DNA of 64,000 nucleotides from CAWCKS01 sp963796195 (GTDB lineage Bacteria > Pseudomonadota > Alphaproteobacteria > Rhizobiales > Xanthobacteraceae): positions 992,001-1,056,000 of the forward strand of contig CAWCKS010000014.1 of assembly GCA_963796195.1 (NCBI GenBank), given 5' to 3'. The notes below the pieces were generated by a model, which was not told the origin of the DNA, did not search any database, and worked only from the letters and a program-made list of their open reading frames with translations. The position numbers and the translations under genes are program-made. Positions 51,486-61,327 of the stretch are shown one piece after another. The first letter of the stretch is position 1. Every line of letters begins with the position of its first letter.

Positions 51486-52760
51486 ATGACCGAAGCCACC
51501 GAAACTTCCGTCCGCACCGAAGTCCGCTCGTGGCTCGAGGCCAACTGGAATCCGGAACTTGGCCTCGTCGAGTGGCGCCTGAAACTGATCGAATCCGGCT
51601 GGGGCGCACCGCATTGGCCGCAACAATGGTATGGCCGCGGCCTGCCGGTGAAGTTCAACGCGATCGTCGATGAGGAATTTGCGCGCATCGGCGCGGTCGG
51701 CGTCGCCAAGGCCGGCATCCGCACGCTGGCGGCCGCGACCATCCTCGATCACGGCACCGACCTGCATAAGGAAAAGTTCCTGCGCCGGATTCTGACCGGC
51801 GAGGATACCTGGTGCCAGCTGTTCAGCGAGCCGGGCTCGGGTTCTGACATGGCGGCGGCAACGACGCGCGCCGACCGCAAGGGCAACAAGTGGATCGTCA
51901 ACGGCCAGAAGGTGTGGACGACGAGCGCCCACAAGGCCGACTGGGCGCTGTTGCTGGCGCGCACCGACTGGGACGCGCCGAAGCACAAGGGCCTCTCGTA
52001 CTTCCTGCTCAACATGCGGCAGCCCGGCGTCAACGTGCAGCCGCTTCGCCAAATGAACGGTTACGCCTCGTTCAACCAGGTGTTCATGACGGATGCCGAG
52101 GTCGAGCCGGAATTGCAGATGGGCAAGAACGGTGAAGGCTGGAAGATCGCGACCACGACCTTGATGCATGAGCGCCGCGGCGCCGACGGTTTGCGCGGCT
52201 GGGCGGTTGGTTCGACCCGCAAGGGCAAGATCTACGACGACGAGCGCGCCGAAGTCGCGACCACGATGGAGCCGTACAAGTGGTATCCGCAGCGCGCCGG
52301 CCGCGTCGACTTGCTGATCGCGCGCGCGAAGGCCGCCGGCAAGTTCAATGATCCCATCGTGCGCCAGGAGATCGCCAAGGTCCTCACCCTGCACAAGGCG
52401 TCGGAATGGACTGCGCGCCGCGCCCGCGCCGCGCAGGAGCTCGGCCAGCCGCAGGGACCGGAAGGCTCGCTCGGAAAGCTGATCTCGAGCAACATCGCCC
52501 GCGCCTGCGCGCGGACGCACACACTGATCACCGGCTCGGACGCAATGCTGAGCGGCGCCGATGCCCCACTCGACGGCACCATCTCGGAGATCCTGATCTC
52601 GGTGCCGGCCTCGTCGATCGCCGGCGGCACCGACGAGATCCAGCGCAACATCATCTCCGAGCGGGTGCTGCAGATGCCACGCGAGCCCTCGACGGACAAC
52701 GAGAAGCCGTTCCGTGACGTGCCGCGTAACACGGTGATGCTGAACCAGCGCAAGGGGTAA
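51486..52760 (+). CDS. Acyl-CoA dehydrogenase (larger partner)
   Basis: 424 residues from ATG 51486, eight bases after GGAGG (an ATG at 51480 is too close). Typical stretches are WGAPHWPQQWYGRGLPVKFN, LFSEPGSGSDMAAATTRADR (FAD contact), KVWTTSAHKADWALLLARTD and SIAGGTDEIQRNIISERVLQ near the C-terminus. This gives the FadE-type enzyme a strong FAD site that the smaller partner lacks. It probably acts with the preceding gene product on one CoA ester, donating electrons to ETF. The oxidase gene that follows begins 28 bp later. Confidence 0.9.
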   Translation: MTEATETSVRTEVRSWLEANWNPELGLVEWRLKLIESGWGAPHWPQQWYGRGLPVKFNAIVDEEFARIGAVGVAKAGIRTLAAATILDHGTDLHKEKFLRRILTGEDTWCQLFSEPGSGSDMAAATTRADRKGNKWIVNGQKVWTTSAHKADWALLLARTDWDAPKHKGLSYFLLNMRQPGVNVQPLRQMNGYASFNQVFMTDAEVEPELQMGKNGEGWKIATTTLMHERRGADGLRGWAVGSTRKGKIYDDERAEVATTMEPYKWYPQRAGRVDLLIARAKAAGKFNDPIVRQEIAKVLTLHKASEWTARRARAAQELGQPQGPEGSLGKLISSNIARACARTHTLITGSDAMLSGADAPLDGTISEILISVPASSIAGGTDEIQRNIISERVLQMPREPSTDNEKPFRDVPRNTVMLNQRKG

Positions 52761-52788
52761 GGCTGTCATCGCCGTGCAACGCCTTCGC

Positions 52789-54591
52789 ATGAGCCGGCGG
52801 CGCTTCCTTGCCGGATGCGCTGCGGCTCCGCTGCTGTTGAAAGCCCCGCCCGCGCGCGCCGCGGTGCCCGTGACGCGGCGCGTGCGGCCAACCGATCCGG
52901 AATGGCCGTCAGCGGACGCATGGGAGCAACTGAACCAGGCGGTCGGTGGCCGGCTGATCAAGGTGCAGACGCCGCTGGAGGCGTGTCGCGGACAGACGGA
53001 TACGCAGGCCTGCGCGGTGCTCTTCAGGGAGCTGAAGAACCCCTACTACATCCGCGATCAGGTCGGCGTGACGCAGACGCTCGGCTGGGTCGACGGCTGG
53101 ACCTATGCACCGAGCGCCTACGCGGTCGCGGCGCGCAATACGACCGACGTGGTCGCCGCCGTCGACTTCGCCCGCAAGCACAACCTCCGCCTCGTCGTCA
53201 AAGGCGGCGGCCACAGCTATCTCGGCACGTCGAACGCGCCAGATTCGCTTCTGATCTGGACCCGCTACATGGACGACATCACGCTGCACGATGCGTTCGT
53301 CCCGCCCGGCTGCAACGTCGCGCCGCAGCCGGCCGTCAGCATCGGCGCCGGCGCGATCTGGATGCACGTTTACAACGCGGTGACGACCAAAGGCGGACGC
53401 TACGTCCAGGGCGGCGGCTGCGGCACCGTCGGTGTCGCTGGCCTCCTGCAAGGCGGCGGTTTCGGCAGCTTCTCCAAGCAATTCGGCACGGCCTGCGCGA
53501 GTCTGATCGAAGCCGAGATCGTCAATTCCAATGGCGAGGTGCGCATTGCCAATGCCTGCAACAACCCCGAACTGCTCTGGGCGCTGAAGGGCGGCGGTGG
53601 CGGCAGCTTCGGCGTCGTCACCCGCGTCACGTTGAAGACCCATCCGCTGCCTGAGTTCTTTGGCGGCGTATTCGTTTCAATCCAGGCTTTGAGCGATGAC
53701 GCCTATCGGCGGTTGATCTCCCGCTTCGTCGAGTTCTATGCCGAGGCGCTGTACAACCCGCACTGGGGCGAGATCGTCAACCTGCGTCGCCGCAACACTT
53801 TTGATGTCTCGATGTCGTTCCAGGGACTGACCCAAGCGCAAGCTGAAGCCATCTGGCAGCCGTTCTTCGATTGGCTGAAAGCGTCGCCTAAGGATTTCAC
53901 CATCGCCGCAGCGCCGCGCATCGTTGCGATCCCGGCGCGGCACCTGTGGGATCCGGATTTTCTGCGGGCGCACGTGCCGGAAGCGATCCTGAGCGACGAC
54001 CGGCCGAATGCACCGCCTGACAATATTTTCTGGGCGGGCAACCTCGCCGAGGCTGGTCATATACTTTACGGCTTTCAATCAGCCTGGCTGCCGGCTTTGC
54101 TGCTTGACGCGAACCGGCGACAAGAGCTTGCGACCGCGCTGTTCGACGCCAGCCGCCACCATCCGATCGAGCTGCATTTCCAGAAGGGACTGGCCGGCGG
54201 CTCCGCTGAAGCGATCGCAGCCTCGCGCAATACCGCGACCAACCGCACTGTCCTTGGCGCGTTCATGCTGGCGATCGTCGCAGGCGAAGGACTACCCGCC
54301 TACCCGGGCCTTCCCGGTCACGAGCCAAATCTTGCCAACGCGCGCAACGAGGCCGCGCAGATCGATCGCGCCATGCGCGTGTTGAAATCGCTCGCACCCG
54401 AGGGCGGCTCCTACGTCGCCGAGAGCAACTATTTCGAGCCCAACTGGCAGGCGTCGTACTGGGGCGTGAATTACGCGCGGCTGCTCGCGGCCAAGCGACG
54501 CTACGATCCCGACGGACTGTTTTTCGTCCGTCATGGGGTCGGCAGCGAAGGCTGGAGTGATGACGGCTTTACAAGGCTTGCGCCAGGCTAA
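52789..54591 (+). CDS. Tat-exported FAD-linked oxidase (berberine-bridge type)
   Basis: 600 residues from the ATG at 52789, or 605 from a GTG at 52774. A twin-arginine signal is at the start (SRRRFLAGCAAAPLLLKAPP). The PCMH FAD-binding domain follows with YAVAARNTTDVVAAVDFARK, LRLVVKGGGHSYLGTS (the His commonly joined to FAD) and GGRYVQGGGCGTVGVAGLLQ (the Gly/Cys that can give bicovalent flavin). It continues with GGGGGSFGVVTRVTLKTHPL and ends in a BBE domain with FEPNWQASYWGVNYARLLAA and YDPDGLFFVRHGVG. These oxidases use O2 on alcohols, sugars or alkaloids in the periplasm, making H2O2. The substrate is unknown. Confidence 0.9.
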   Translation: MSRRRFLAGCAAAPLLLKAPPARAAVPVTRRVRPTDPEWPSADAWEQLNQAVGGRLIKVQTPLEACRGQTDTQACAVLFRELKNPYYIRDQVGVTQTLGWVDGWTYAPSAYAVAARNTTDVVAAVDFARKHNLRLVVKGGGHSYLGTSNAPDSLLIWTRYMDDITLHDAFVPPGCNVAPQPAVSIGAGAIWMHVYNAVTTKGGRYVQGGGCGTVGVAGLLQGGGFGSFSKQFGTACASLIEAEIVNSNGEVRIANACNNPELLWALKGGGGGSFGVVTRVTLKTHPLPEFFGGVFVSIQALSDDAYRRLISRFVEFYAEALYNPHWGEIVNLRRRNTFDVSMSFQGLTQAQAEAIWQPFFDWLKASPKDFTIAAAPRIVAIPARHLWDPDFLRAHVPEAILSDDRPNAPPDNIFWAGNLAEAGHILYGFQSAWLPALLLDANRRQELATALFDASRHHPIELHFQKGLAGGSAEAIAASRNTATNRTVLGAFMLAIVAGEGLPAYPGLPGHEPNLANARNEAAQIDRAMRVLKSLAPEGGSYVAESNYFEPNWQASYWGVNYARLLAAKRRYDPDGLFFVRHGVGSEGWSDDGFTRLAPG

Positions 54592-54736
54592 GGCGCGCCT
54601 CTACGCGGCAGTTTTTCGGCATCGGTATCGGCAGATTCTCCAATAGCAACCGCGCCTCCGATCTTGCTAGGCTGCCCTCCGACAAGAACGCCTGCCGCAC
54701 CAGCCGGCAAACGGCGTCAGAATCGGAGGAAAATCG

Positions 54737-56289
54737 ATGTATCCAGGCGCGTACGCCAAGAGCCGGGCCAACCAGCCAGCCTTCATCATGGCGCAAACCG
54801 GCGAGGCCGTGACCTATGCCGAGCTCGAAGCCCGCTCGAACCGGCTCGCGCACTTCCTGCGCAGCCGCGGAATAAAGCGCCTCGATCACTACTCGATCTT
54901 CATGGAGAACAATTCGCGCTACATCGAGTGCTGCGCCACCGGCGAGCGCGCCGGCCTCTACTTCACTTGCATCAACTCGTTCCTGACCGCGGAAGAAGTC
55001 GCCTACATCGTCAACAACAGCGAATCGAAGGCGCTGATCTTCTCGGAAGAGAAGCGCGCCGTGGCGACCGAAGTGCTGAAGCAGTGCCCGAAGATCGAGG
55101 TCGCCCTTGTTGTCGACGGCCCGGGCAACGGCAAGAAAATTCTCAATCTCGATGAGGCGACCAAGGCCTTTCCGTCGACGCCAATTCCCGACGAGTCGCT
55201 CGGCACCGCCATGCTCTATTCGTCCGGCACCACGGGACGGCCGAAGGGCATCATCCGGCCGCTGGAGAACGTGCCGCCCGGCGAGCAGCTGCCGATTTTC
55301 CTGTTTCTGGTGAAGCTGTGGCGTTACCAGGAGGGCATGACCTATCTGTCGCCGGCGCCGCTCTATCACTCGGCACCGCAGGCCGCGGTCAACCTGACGA
55401 TCCGGATGGGCGGCACCGCCATCATCATGGAGCGCTTCGATCCTGAGCAGTACCTGAAGCTCGTGCGAAAAATATCGGCCGACCCACAGCCAGCTGGTGC
55501 CGACCATGTTCTCGCGCATGCTGAAATTGCCCGAGGTGGTGCGCAAGAAATACGACGTGTCGTCGCTCAAGATCGCGATCCATGCGGCCGCACCCTGCCC
55601 GGTGCAGGTCAAGGAGCAGATGATCGAGTGGTGGGGGCCGATCATCCACGAATATTACGGCGCCACCGAAGGCCTCGGCTTCACCGCCTGCGATTCGCCG
55701 GAGTGGCTCGCCCATCGCGGCACCGTCGGCAAGGTTTTGCTCGGCGAACTGCACGTGCTCGACGAGAACATGAAGCCGTGCCCGAAGGGCACGCCGGGCA
55801 CGCTGTGGTTCAAGACCGCGAGCGAGTTTTCGTATTTCAATGATCCGGCGAAAACGGCCGAAGCGCGCTCGGCCGACGGCACCATGAGCACGGTCGGCGA
55901 CGTCGGCTATGTCGACGACGACGGCTTCCTCTATCTCACCGACCGCGCCGACCTTCATGATCATCTCCGGCGGCGTGAACATTTACCCGCAGGAATGCGA
56001 GAACCTTTTGATCACGCATCCCAAGGTCGCGGATGCCGCGGTGTTCGGCGTGCCGAACGAAGACCTTGGCGAAGAGGTCAAGGCCGTGGTGCAGCCGATG
56101 CCGGGCTTCAAGCCGGGCCCCGAGCTCGCCACCGAACTGATCGAGTTCTGCGCAAAACATCTGTCGCGGCAGAAGGTACCGCGCTCGATCGAGTTTGAAG
56201 CCGAACTGCCGCGGCTGCCGACCGGAAAACTCTACAAGCGCCTGCTGCGCGACCGCTACTGGGCAGGGCACAAGAGCCGGATTTTGTGA
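54737..56289 (+). CDS. AMP-forming acyl-CoA synthetase/ligase (two frame breaks)
   Basis: The start is the ATG at 54737 after GGAGG. It has the motif region AMLYSSGTTGRPKGIIRPLE, then YLSPAPLYHSAPQAAVNLTI. One surplus base at about 55463-55470 and a second at about 55947-55951 break the frame. Removing both restores YRPTHSQLVPTMFSRMLKLP, HEYYGATEGLGFTACDSPEW, GDVGYVDDDGFLYLTDRA, FMIISGGVNIYPQECENLL and the A10 lysine region LPRLPTGKLYKRLLRDRYW, in all 516 residues. It would activate a carboxylic acid to its CoA ester, a suitable feeder for the acyl-CoA dehydrogenase pair upstream. The breaks look like sequence errors. Confidence 0.87.
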
Positions 56290-56307
56290 GGGACAGCGGC
56301 GGGCGCT

Positions 56308-56394
56308 GTAGGGTGGGCAAAGGCGCGATGCGCCGTGCCCACGCCGGCCGTCCGAAGTTTCGATGGTGGGCACGCTTCGCTTTGCCCACCCTAC
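56308..56394. repeat. Inverted repeat of the GTAGGGTGGGCAAAG type
   Basis: GTAGGGTGGGCAAAGGCGCG on the left and its inverse CTTTGCCCACCCTAC on the right, with GTGCCCAC and GTGGGCAC inside, form a long hairpin. It separates the convergent ligase and ThDP-enzyme genes. This element is common in Bradyrhizobium intergenic DNA. Confidence 0.75.
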
Positions 56395-56418
56395 GAACTT
56401 GTTTCCGACCTCGCCTTG

Positions 56419-58053
56419 TCAGGTCCCCGGACGCGCGACGTCAACTTCCTTGCTGGTAATGAACTCGAGCAGCACCGGCACGCCTTCTTTTGTCTTCTGG
56501 ATGCCGCGCTTGATCGCCGCCACGATGTCATCCGGCTTGGTGACGCGCTCGCCATAGCCGCCGAATGCGCGCGCCATCGCGGCATAGTCACCGGAGATGT
56601 CGGTCGAGCGGAATTTCTCCGTCGAGATCGGCATCACCTTGAGCTCGATCGCCATCGAGAAGTTGTTGAGCAGGATCGACATGATCGGGATGCGCTCGCG
56701 CACCGCGGTCTCGAAATCCATGCCGGTGAAACCGATCGCCGCATCACCCCAGACGTTGATGCAGAGCTTGTCCGGCCGCGCCAGCTTGGCTCCCATTGCG
56801 AGCCCGAGGCCATAGCCGAGCTGGGTGGTCTTGCCCCAGCCGATGTAGGACAGCGGCTCGACCGCTTTCCAGAACGGCGACAGCTGGTCGCGCGGGCTGC
56901 CGGCATCATGGGTGATGATGGTGTTGTGAACGTCGACGGTGTCGTAGAGATCCCTCAACACCCGATACGGATTGAGCGGCGCGTCATTGCTGTTGCGCTT
57001 CGGCGCCCACTTGGCGAGGAATTCCTCGTGCGACTTGGCAATGTCGGCGGCCACGGCAGAACGGTCGCGATCGGACGTCACGCTCCGCCCGACTTCCTCA
57101 AGCAGCGCATCCAGCACGAGCCCGGCGTCGCCGACGAGCCCGACCTTGCACTCGACGTCTTTGTTGAGATGCGCCGGATCGAGCGTCGAGTGGATGATGG
57201 TCTTGCCCTTCGGCATGCCGACGCCGAACGAGGTCTCGGTGAAGGAGCAGCCGATGCCGAAGATCACGTCGGCATCAGCGAGGAATTTCGGTACCGCGCG
57301 CGGCATCGCGACGCCGCCCGAGCCGAGCGACAGCGGGTGCGTCTCGGGGAAGGCCGACTTGCCGCCGAGGCTCGTGACCACAGGCATCGCCAGCCGCTCG
57401 GCGAGCTGCTTCAGCTGCGGCCAGGCGCGGGCGTAGTGCACGCCCTGGCCGGCATACAGCACCGGCCGCTTGGCGTTGATCAGCAGGCTCGCGGCTTCCT
57501 TGATGTGCACGGGGTCGGCGCCGTAGCGCGTGCGCAGCACCGGCGTGTAGTTCAGCGGTTCCGGCACCTCCTCGTTCCACATGTCGGAGGGAATTTCCAC
57601 GATCACTGGACCGCCGCGGCCGTTCTTCAATTTCGTGAAGGCGCGGCGAAAGATGTTGCCGACTTCGCTCGCGAGATTGATCACCTCGGACGATTTTGCG
57701 AACGCCCGCATTGCCGTCGTGGAGTTGAAGTTCGGGTCGACCTGCTGCAGTCGCCGGGCATAGCCCATCGGCAGCACCAGCACCGGCACCGACTCGCCGT
57801 AGCACTGCGCGACGCCGCCCATCGCGTTCTCGGCGCCTGGACCGTGCTGCATGCAGAACGCACCGATGGTGCGCCCGGAAGAGAGCCGCGAGATCGCGTC
57901 GGCCATATGCAAGCCGATGCGCTCCTGCCGCACCATGACGGGGCGGATGTCGGCGGCCGCGGCGAATTCGATCAAATGGTTGACCGGATACCCGGCGAGG
58001 ACCTTGATGCCCTCGCGCTTCATGATTTCGGCAATGGCGGCACCTAGTTTCAT
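56419..58053 (-). CDS. Thiamine-diphosphate-dependent enzyme (acetolactate synthase-like)
   Basis: 544 residues with the three ThDP-enzyme domains. The N-terminal PYR domain has the activating Glu in RPVMVRQERIGLHMADAISR, then GPGAENAMGGVAQCYGESVP. The central domain includes VLYAGQGVHYARAWPQLKQL. The PP domain has the Mg/ThDP motif GDAAIGFTGMDFETAVRERI through NNFSMAIELKVM (GD-x-NN spacing). Relatives include benzoylformate and oxalyl-CoA decarboxylases and acetolactate synthases, so the reaction cleaves or joins a 2-keto acid, but which one is not evident. It is first of a minus-strand pair of unrelated small genes and convergent with the ligase. Confidence 0.87.
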   Translation of the reverse strand: MKLGAAIAEIMKREGIKVLAGYPVNHLIEFAAAADIRPVMVRQERIGLHMADAISRLSSGRTIGAFCMQHGPGAENAMGGVAQCYGESVPVLVLPMGYARRLQQVDPNFNSTTAMRAFAKSSEVINLASEVGNIFRRAFTKLKNGRGGPVIVEIPSDMWNEEVPEPLNYTPVLRTRYGADPVHIKEAASLLINAKRPVLYAGQGVHYARAWPQLKQLAERLAMPVVTSLGGKSAFPETHPLSLGSGGVAMPRAVPKFLADADVIFGIGCSFTETSFGVGMPKGKTIIHSTLDPAHLNKDVECKVGLVGDAGLVLDALLEEVGRSVTSDRDRSAVAADIAKSHEEFLAKWAPKRNSNDAPLNPYRVLRDLYDTVDVHNTIITHDAGSPRDQLSPFWKAVEPLSYIGWGKTTQLGYGLGLAMGAKLARPDKLCINVWGDAAIGFTGMDFETAVRERIPIMSILLNNFSMAIELKVMPISTEKFRSTDISGDYAAMARAFGGYGERVTKPDDIVAAIKRGIQKTKEGVPVLLEFITSKEVDVARPGT

Positions 58054-58101
58054 GCCGGTTCTCCCTGTTTGATTGTTGTTGGCTGTCGGTGCGGTCGCGA
58101 A

Positions 58102-58476
58102 TTATTCCCTGACGTCGTAGCGGTACGACTTCGACACGATGGTCCAGTCGCCACCAAGCTTGAAGGCGACAAGGTAATCGGTGAAGTAGCGCGGCGGCAA
58201 CTGGCAACGCACCTTGATAAAGGCGGTTTGATCGTCGGACCGGTCGATCGTGACGATGAAATCCTCGCGCGGTTTGCCCTCCGCCCTGGCCGACGGGCGC
58301 TTGCGCACCCAGGCCAGCCAGTCGGGCACCGGCATGATTTTGAGGTCGCCCTTGTCCTGCCAGCGCAGGTCGGCCGAGGGGTGGAACACCGCGCCGAGCT
58401 TGTCGGCGTCGCCTTCATAGAGACCGTCGAAGTAGAGCTGAACCGCCTTCTCGACGGTCGAACGATCGTAAGCCAT
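58102..58476 (-). CDS. NTF2-like (SnoaL fold) protein
   Basis: 124 residues from ATG 58476 (GGGGAG upstream). The pattern YDRSTVEKAVQLYFDGLYEG, ADKLGAVFHPSADLRWQDKG, DRSDDQTAFIKVRCQLPPRY and FTDYLVAFKLGGDWTIVSKS is that of the NTF2-like superfamily, specifically the lumazine-binding-like branch. Such proteins bind small molecules or act as isomerases or dehydratases. It is 48 bp upstream of the ThDP enzyme on the same strand and is likely co-transcribed with it. Confidence 0.82.
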   Translation of the reverse strand: MAYDRSTVEKAVQLYFDGLYEGDADKLGAVFHPSADLRWQDKGDLKIMPVPDWLAWVRKRPSARAEGKPREDFIVTIDRSDDQTAFIKVRCQLPPRYFTDYLVAFKLGGDWTIVSKSYRYDVRE

Positions 58477-58587
58477 CTCTTCACTCCCCTTTACTTGAGC
58501 ATAATCTCCGCGCAAACGCTTCGCGTTTGTCGCGAGGGAAAACCGGCTTCCACCCACGGATCAAGTCCGAGGGCATGCTTTTCCGCA

Positions 58588-59010
58588 TCATGCTCTGGGC
58601 CGGACGATCTTGAAGACTGCGTTGGCGAGGATAATACATCTTTCGCCGACCTTCACCTCGGTGCTCATGAATACGACGGATTTGGTTCCGCGCACCACGC
58701 GCGGCTGCGACAGCAGCAATTCACCGATCCCTGCGGTATCGATGAACTGGCTGTCCATCTGGATGGTCACGACCCCCTGCTTGACCTCCTGATAGGCCGC
58801 GAGACCCATGGTGCGGTCGGCGAAGGTCATCAACAGGCCGCCCTGCACCACGCCGCGGAGGTTGCGGTGCTTGGTCTGCGCCACCACGGCATACTGGTGG
58901 GCGTGATCGACCTTGCGATGAAAGAACGGCCCGACCAGATCGATGAAACCATTGTCCTCGATCTCGTTCCAGCCTTCGGCGCGCAGCGCCTTCGACGCAG
59001 TCTCGCTCAC
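58588..59010 (-). CDS. PaaI-family hotdog thioesterase
   Basis: 140 residues with the hotdog fold. NLRGVVQGGLLMTFADRTMG contains the Gly-Gly turn and Asp expected at the PaaI active site, followed by VTIQMDSQFIDTAGIGELLL and SVVFMSTEVKVGERCIILAN. It hydrolyses acyl- or aryl-CoA thioesters, releasing trapped CoA. It starts 7 bp after the serine hydrolase stop, so the two are co-transcribed. Substrate range is not readable from sequence. Confidence 0.85.
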   Translation of the reverse strand: MSETASKALRAEGWNEIEDNGFIDLVGPFFHRKVDHAHQYAVVAQTKHRNLRGVVQGGLLMTFADRTMGLAAYQEVKQGVVTIQMDSQFIDTAGIGELLLSQPRVVRGTKSVVFMSTEVKVGERCIILANAVFKIVRPRA

Positions 59011-59017
59011 GTGATCG

Positions 59018-59920
59018 TCACCCCAGCAGCGGCTCGATCGCGGCCCACAGATCGAGCGTCGGATGCATCTCGTTGTCGGTCTCGCCGAGCGACACCACGA
59101 TCATGCGGTGATCGGGGATGACGATCATCAGCTTGCCGCGCGCGCCGAGCGCGCAGAACACATTTTCCGGTGCGCGCGGAATCCGCTTTCCCCGATGCGC
59201 GGCGGCCGGCGTCTTGGTGTCACGCCACTCGCCGTCCTTGTTGAGCCACCACAGGTAGCCATACGCCATATTGGCCTCGGGGAATGTCGGCCGCAGCGCG
59301 GCGTCGATGAAACTTTCATCGATCAGGCGCTTGCCGCGCCACACGCCCTTGTCGAGCCAGAGCTGGCCGAGCCGCGCGACGTCGCGATGGGTCGCCTCCA
59401 GCACCGGCATCGGGCCACGGTTGCCGATCTGCATCCAGCCTTTCGCCGTGCGCGGCCAGGTCAGCGTCAGGCCGAGCGGCGCGGCAAGCTCCTCGTCATA
59501 GAACCGCGCCGGCGAGCGGCCGGTCGCAAGCCACAGGATGTTGGGCAGGCTGTTGAGGATCGGGCCCGACGTGTACTGATAAGTATTGCGGTTCGGATCG
59601 CCGGCGGCGGTCATTGCGAGGATGTGCTCGATGGTGGCACCATCCTTGATGTCGGGATGGTGGATCGGCAGCCAGTCGAACACCTTGTCCTTGACGTTGA
59701 GGTAGCCTTTGGTCTGCGCGATTCCGACCAGCGAAGCGCCAAATCCCTTGGTGATCGAGAACACCTTGTGGCGGCTGGTGGCGTCGCCCTGATAGTAGGT
59801 CTCGTGAACGACCGCGCCGTCCTTCACGACCAGAAAGCCGAAGCGCGTCTCGATGCGCCGGACCGCGGCTGCCGCTTGCGCCAGCCTTGCCGGATCGAGT
59901 CCGGCCTCGCGCGGTGACAT
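59018..59920 (-). CDS. Serine hydrolase, beta-lactamase class C/esterase type
   Basis: 300 residues from ATG 59920. The catalytic Ser-x-x-Lys is in KVFSITKGFGASLVGIAQTK; the Tyr motif is around TYQYTSGPI (Y-x-S/T), and a third motif (HRGK, in place of KTG) occurs near residue 240 at AAAHRGKRIP. Class C-like proteins cover esterases, D-aminopeptidases and penicillin-binding proteins. No signal peptide precedes the start and the upstream sequence in this frame ends at a stop, so a cytoplasmic location is likely. It precedes the PaaI thioesterase on the same strand. Confidence 0.82.
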   Translation of the reverse strand: MSPREAGLDPARLAQAAAAVRRIETRFGFLVVKDGAVVHETYYQGDATSRHKVFSITKGFGASLVGIAQTKGYLNVKDKVFDWLPIHHPDIKDGATIEHILAMTAAGDPNRNTYQYTSGPILNSLPNILWLATGRSPARFYDEELAAPLGLTLTWPRTAKGWMQIGNRGPMPVLEATHRDVARLGQLWLDKGVWRGKRLIDESFIDAALRPTFPEANMAYGYLWWLNKDGEWRDTKTPAAAHRGKRIPRAPENVFCALGARGKLMIVIPDHRMIVVSLGETDNEMHPTLDLWAAIEPLLG

Positions 59921-60135
59921 TTCCGCCCAGTCATCGACCCGTTCACGAATCCATCACGCTCATTGCGCCACCTGTCGATTTGCTCAGTCGTTCGCCAAAG
60001 CTTATGCCGAAACGGCATATGCTGGCAAAGCCGGGGCTTATCGCAGCTCTTTGCTCATTATGCCCCAGCGCCTATGGTGCAGCGCGCGACTGGCGGGACA
60101 GCTGGCGCGGGCGGGCGGAAAAGGGGCGGCATGGA

Positions 60136-61317
60136 ATGAGCGGCATCAGGTTCGGCGTCTTCGACCATATCGAGCACCTCCCCGGCACGCCGCTGTTTCG
60201 CCTCTACGAAGACCGGCTGCAGCTGATGGAAGCGCTCGATCAGGCTGGCTTCTTTGCCTATCACCTCGCCGAACACCACACGCCGGCCGTGCACAGCATG
60301 GCGCCGTCGCAAAACGTTTTTTTGTCAGCAGCCACACAGCGAACTCGCCGCCTCCGCTTCGGTCCGGGTGTCTATGTCCTGCCGCTGCACCATCCGCTGC
60401 GCCTGATTGAGGAAGTCTCCATGCTGGACCATCTGTCCGGCGGACGCCTCGAGCTTGGCGTCGGCCGCGGCGGCGTGCTGGAAGCCTATTTCTGGGGCCA
60501 GGAAGGCGACGAAGCGACGAACCGGCAGCGCTATGACGAGACGCTGGAGGTGCTGCGCCGCGGGCTGTCGCACGACCAGCTCGATTTCAAGGGCCGGTTC
60601 TACAGCTTCGACGACGTGCCGATGCGGCTCCGCCCGCTGCAAACCCCGACGCCGCCGTTCTGGTACATGCGCAACCCTGAAGTAGCCGCCGAGCAGGGCA
60701 TGAACTGCATCGTGGTCGGCTCGCTCGACACGCTGCAGGCCAATGTCGTGCGCTACCACCGGCTCTGGGGCCAGCACAACGCGAGCCCGCTCACTTTGCA
60801 GGGCCGCGAGCCGTTGATCGGCCTCGTCGTCCACATCCTGCTCGCCGAGGACGAGCAGCAGGCCATCACCGAGGCCCAGCCCGCAGCCGAAGCGTATTCC
60901 TGGAACCTCGGCACACCGCGGCGGCTCGAGGCCGAGCGCCGCAAGCTGACCCAGTTCGTGCATGCCGAAGGCACCGGCCCGCGGCCGCAGGCGCCGGCGC
61001 GGCACCTTGCGCCGGAAGAGCGTCGCGATCTCGATGCATCATTGGCGAAGCTCGCGGAAGAGGAACGCAAGCAGCGCGACGCGCGCAGGCGCACGCCGGG
61101 CGGCTTGCCGGGCTACGTGGTGGGCACGCCCGACACGGTGAAAACCTATTTCGATGAGTACATGACGACCGGCGCCAACTACATGGTGCTGTCGTTCCAG
61201 TGGGGCAATCTCAATCACGCGCAGGCGATGCGATCGATAAAGCTGTTCCGCGAGCACCTGATGCCGCGCTACGGGCTGGCCGACCCCTACGATTTTGCGC
61301 AAGCGAAAGCCGGCTAG
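60136..61317 (+). CDS. LLM-class flavin-dependent oxidoreductase
   Basis: 393 residues from ATG 60136 (AGGGG upstream); the frame is open further back but without a ribosome site. The luciferase-like fold is shown by RFGVFDHIEHLPGTPLFRLY, DQAGFFAYHLAEHHTPAVHS, FGPGVYVLPLHHPLRLIEEV and LDHLSGGRLELGVGRGGVLE, plus the closing VGTPDTVKTYFDEYMTTGAN. These enzymes use FMNH2 or F420. The AEHH histidine pattern matches bacterial-luciferase-like monooxygenases. Substrate unknown. It is convergent with the GGDEF-EAL gene 10 bp away. Confidence 0.87.
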   Translation: MSGIRFGVFDHIEHLPGTPLFRLYEDRLQLMEALDQAGFFAYHLAEHHTPAVHSMAPSQNVFLSAATQRTRRLRFGPGVYVLPLHHPLRLIEEVSMLDHLSGGRLELGVGRGGVLEAYFWGQEGDEATNRQRYDETLEVLRRGLSHDQLDFKGRFYSFDDVPMRLRPLQTPTPPFWYMRNPEVAAEQGMNCIVVGSLDTLQANVVRYHRLWGQHNASPLTLQGREPLIGLVVHILLAEDEQQAITEAQPAAEAYSWNLGTPRRLEAERRKLTQFVHAEGTGPRPQAPARHLAPEERRDLDASLAKLAEEERKQRDARRRTPGGLPGYVVGTPDTVKTYFDEYMTTGANYMVLSFQWGNLNHAQAMRSIKLFREHLMPRYGLADPYDFAQAKAG

Positions 61318-61327
61318 AGCCCTGGCC

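Noticed and set aside
50868..52961. Minus-strand frame of 697 codons opposite the acyl-CoA dehydrogenases
   Set aside because: Antisense shadow over two well-supported genes.
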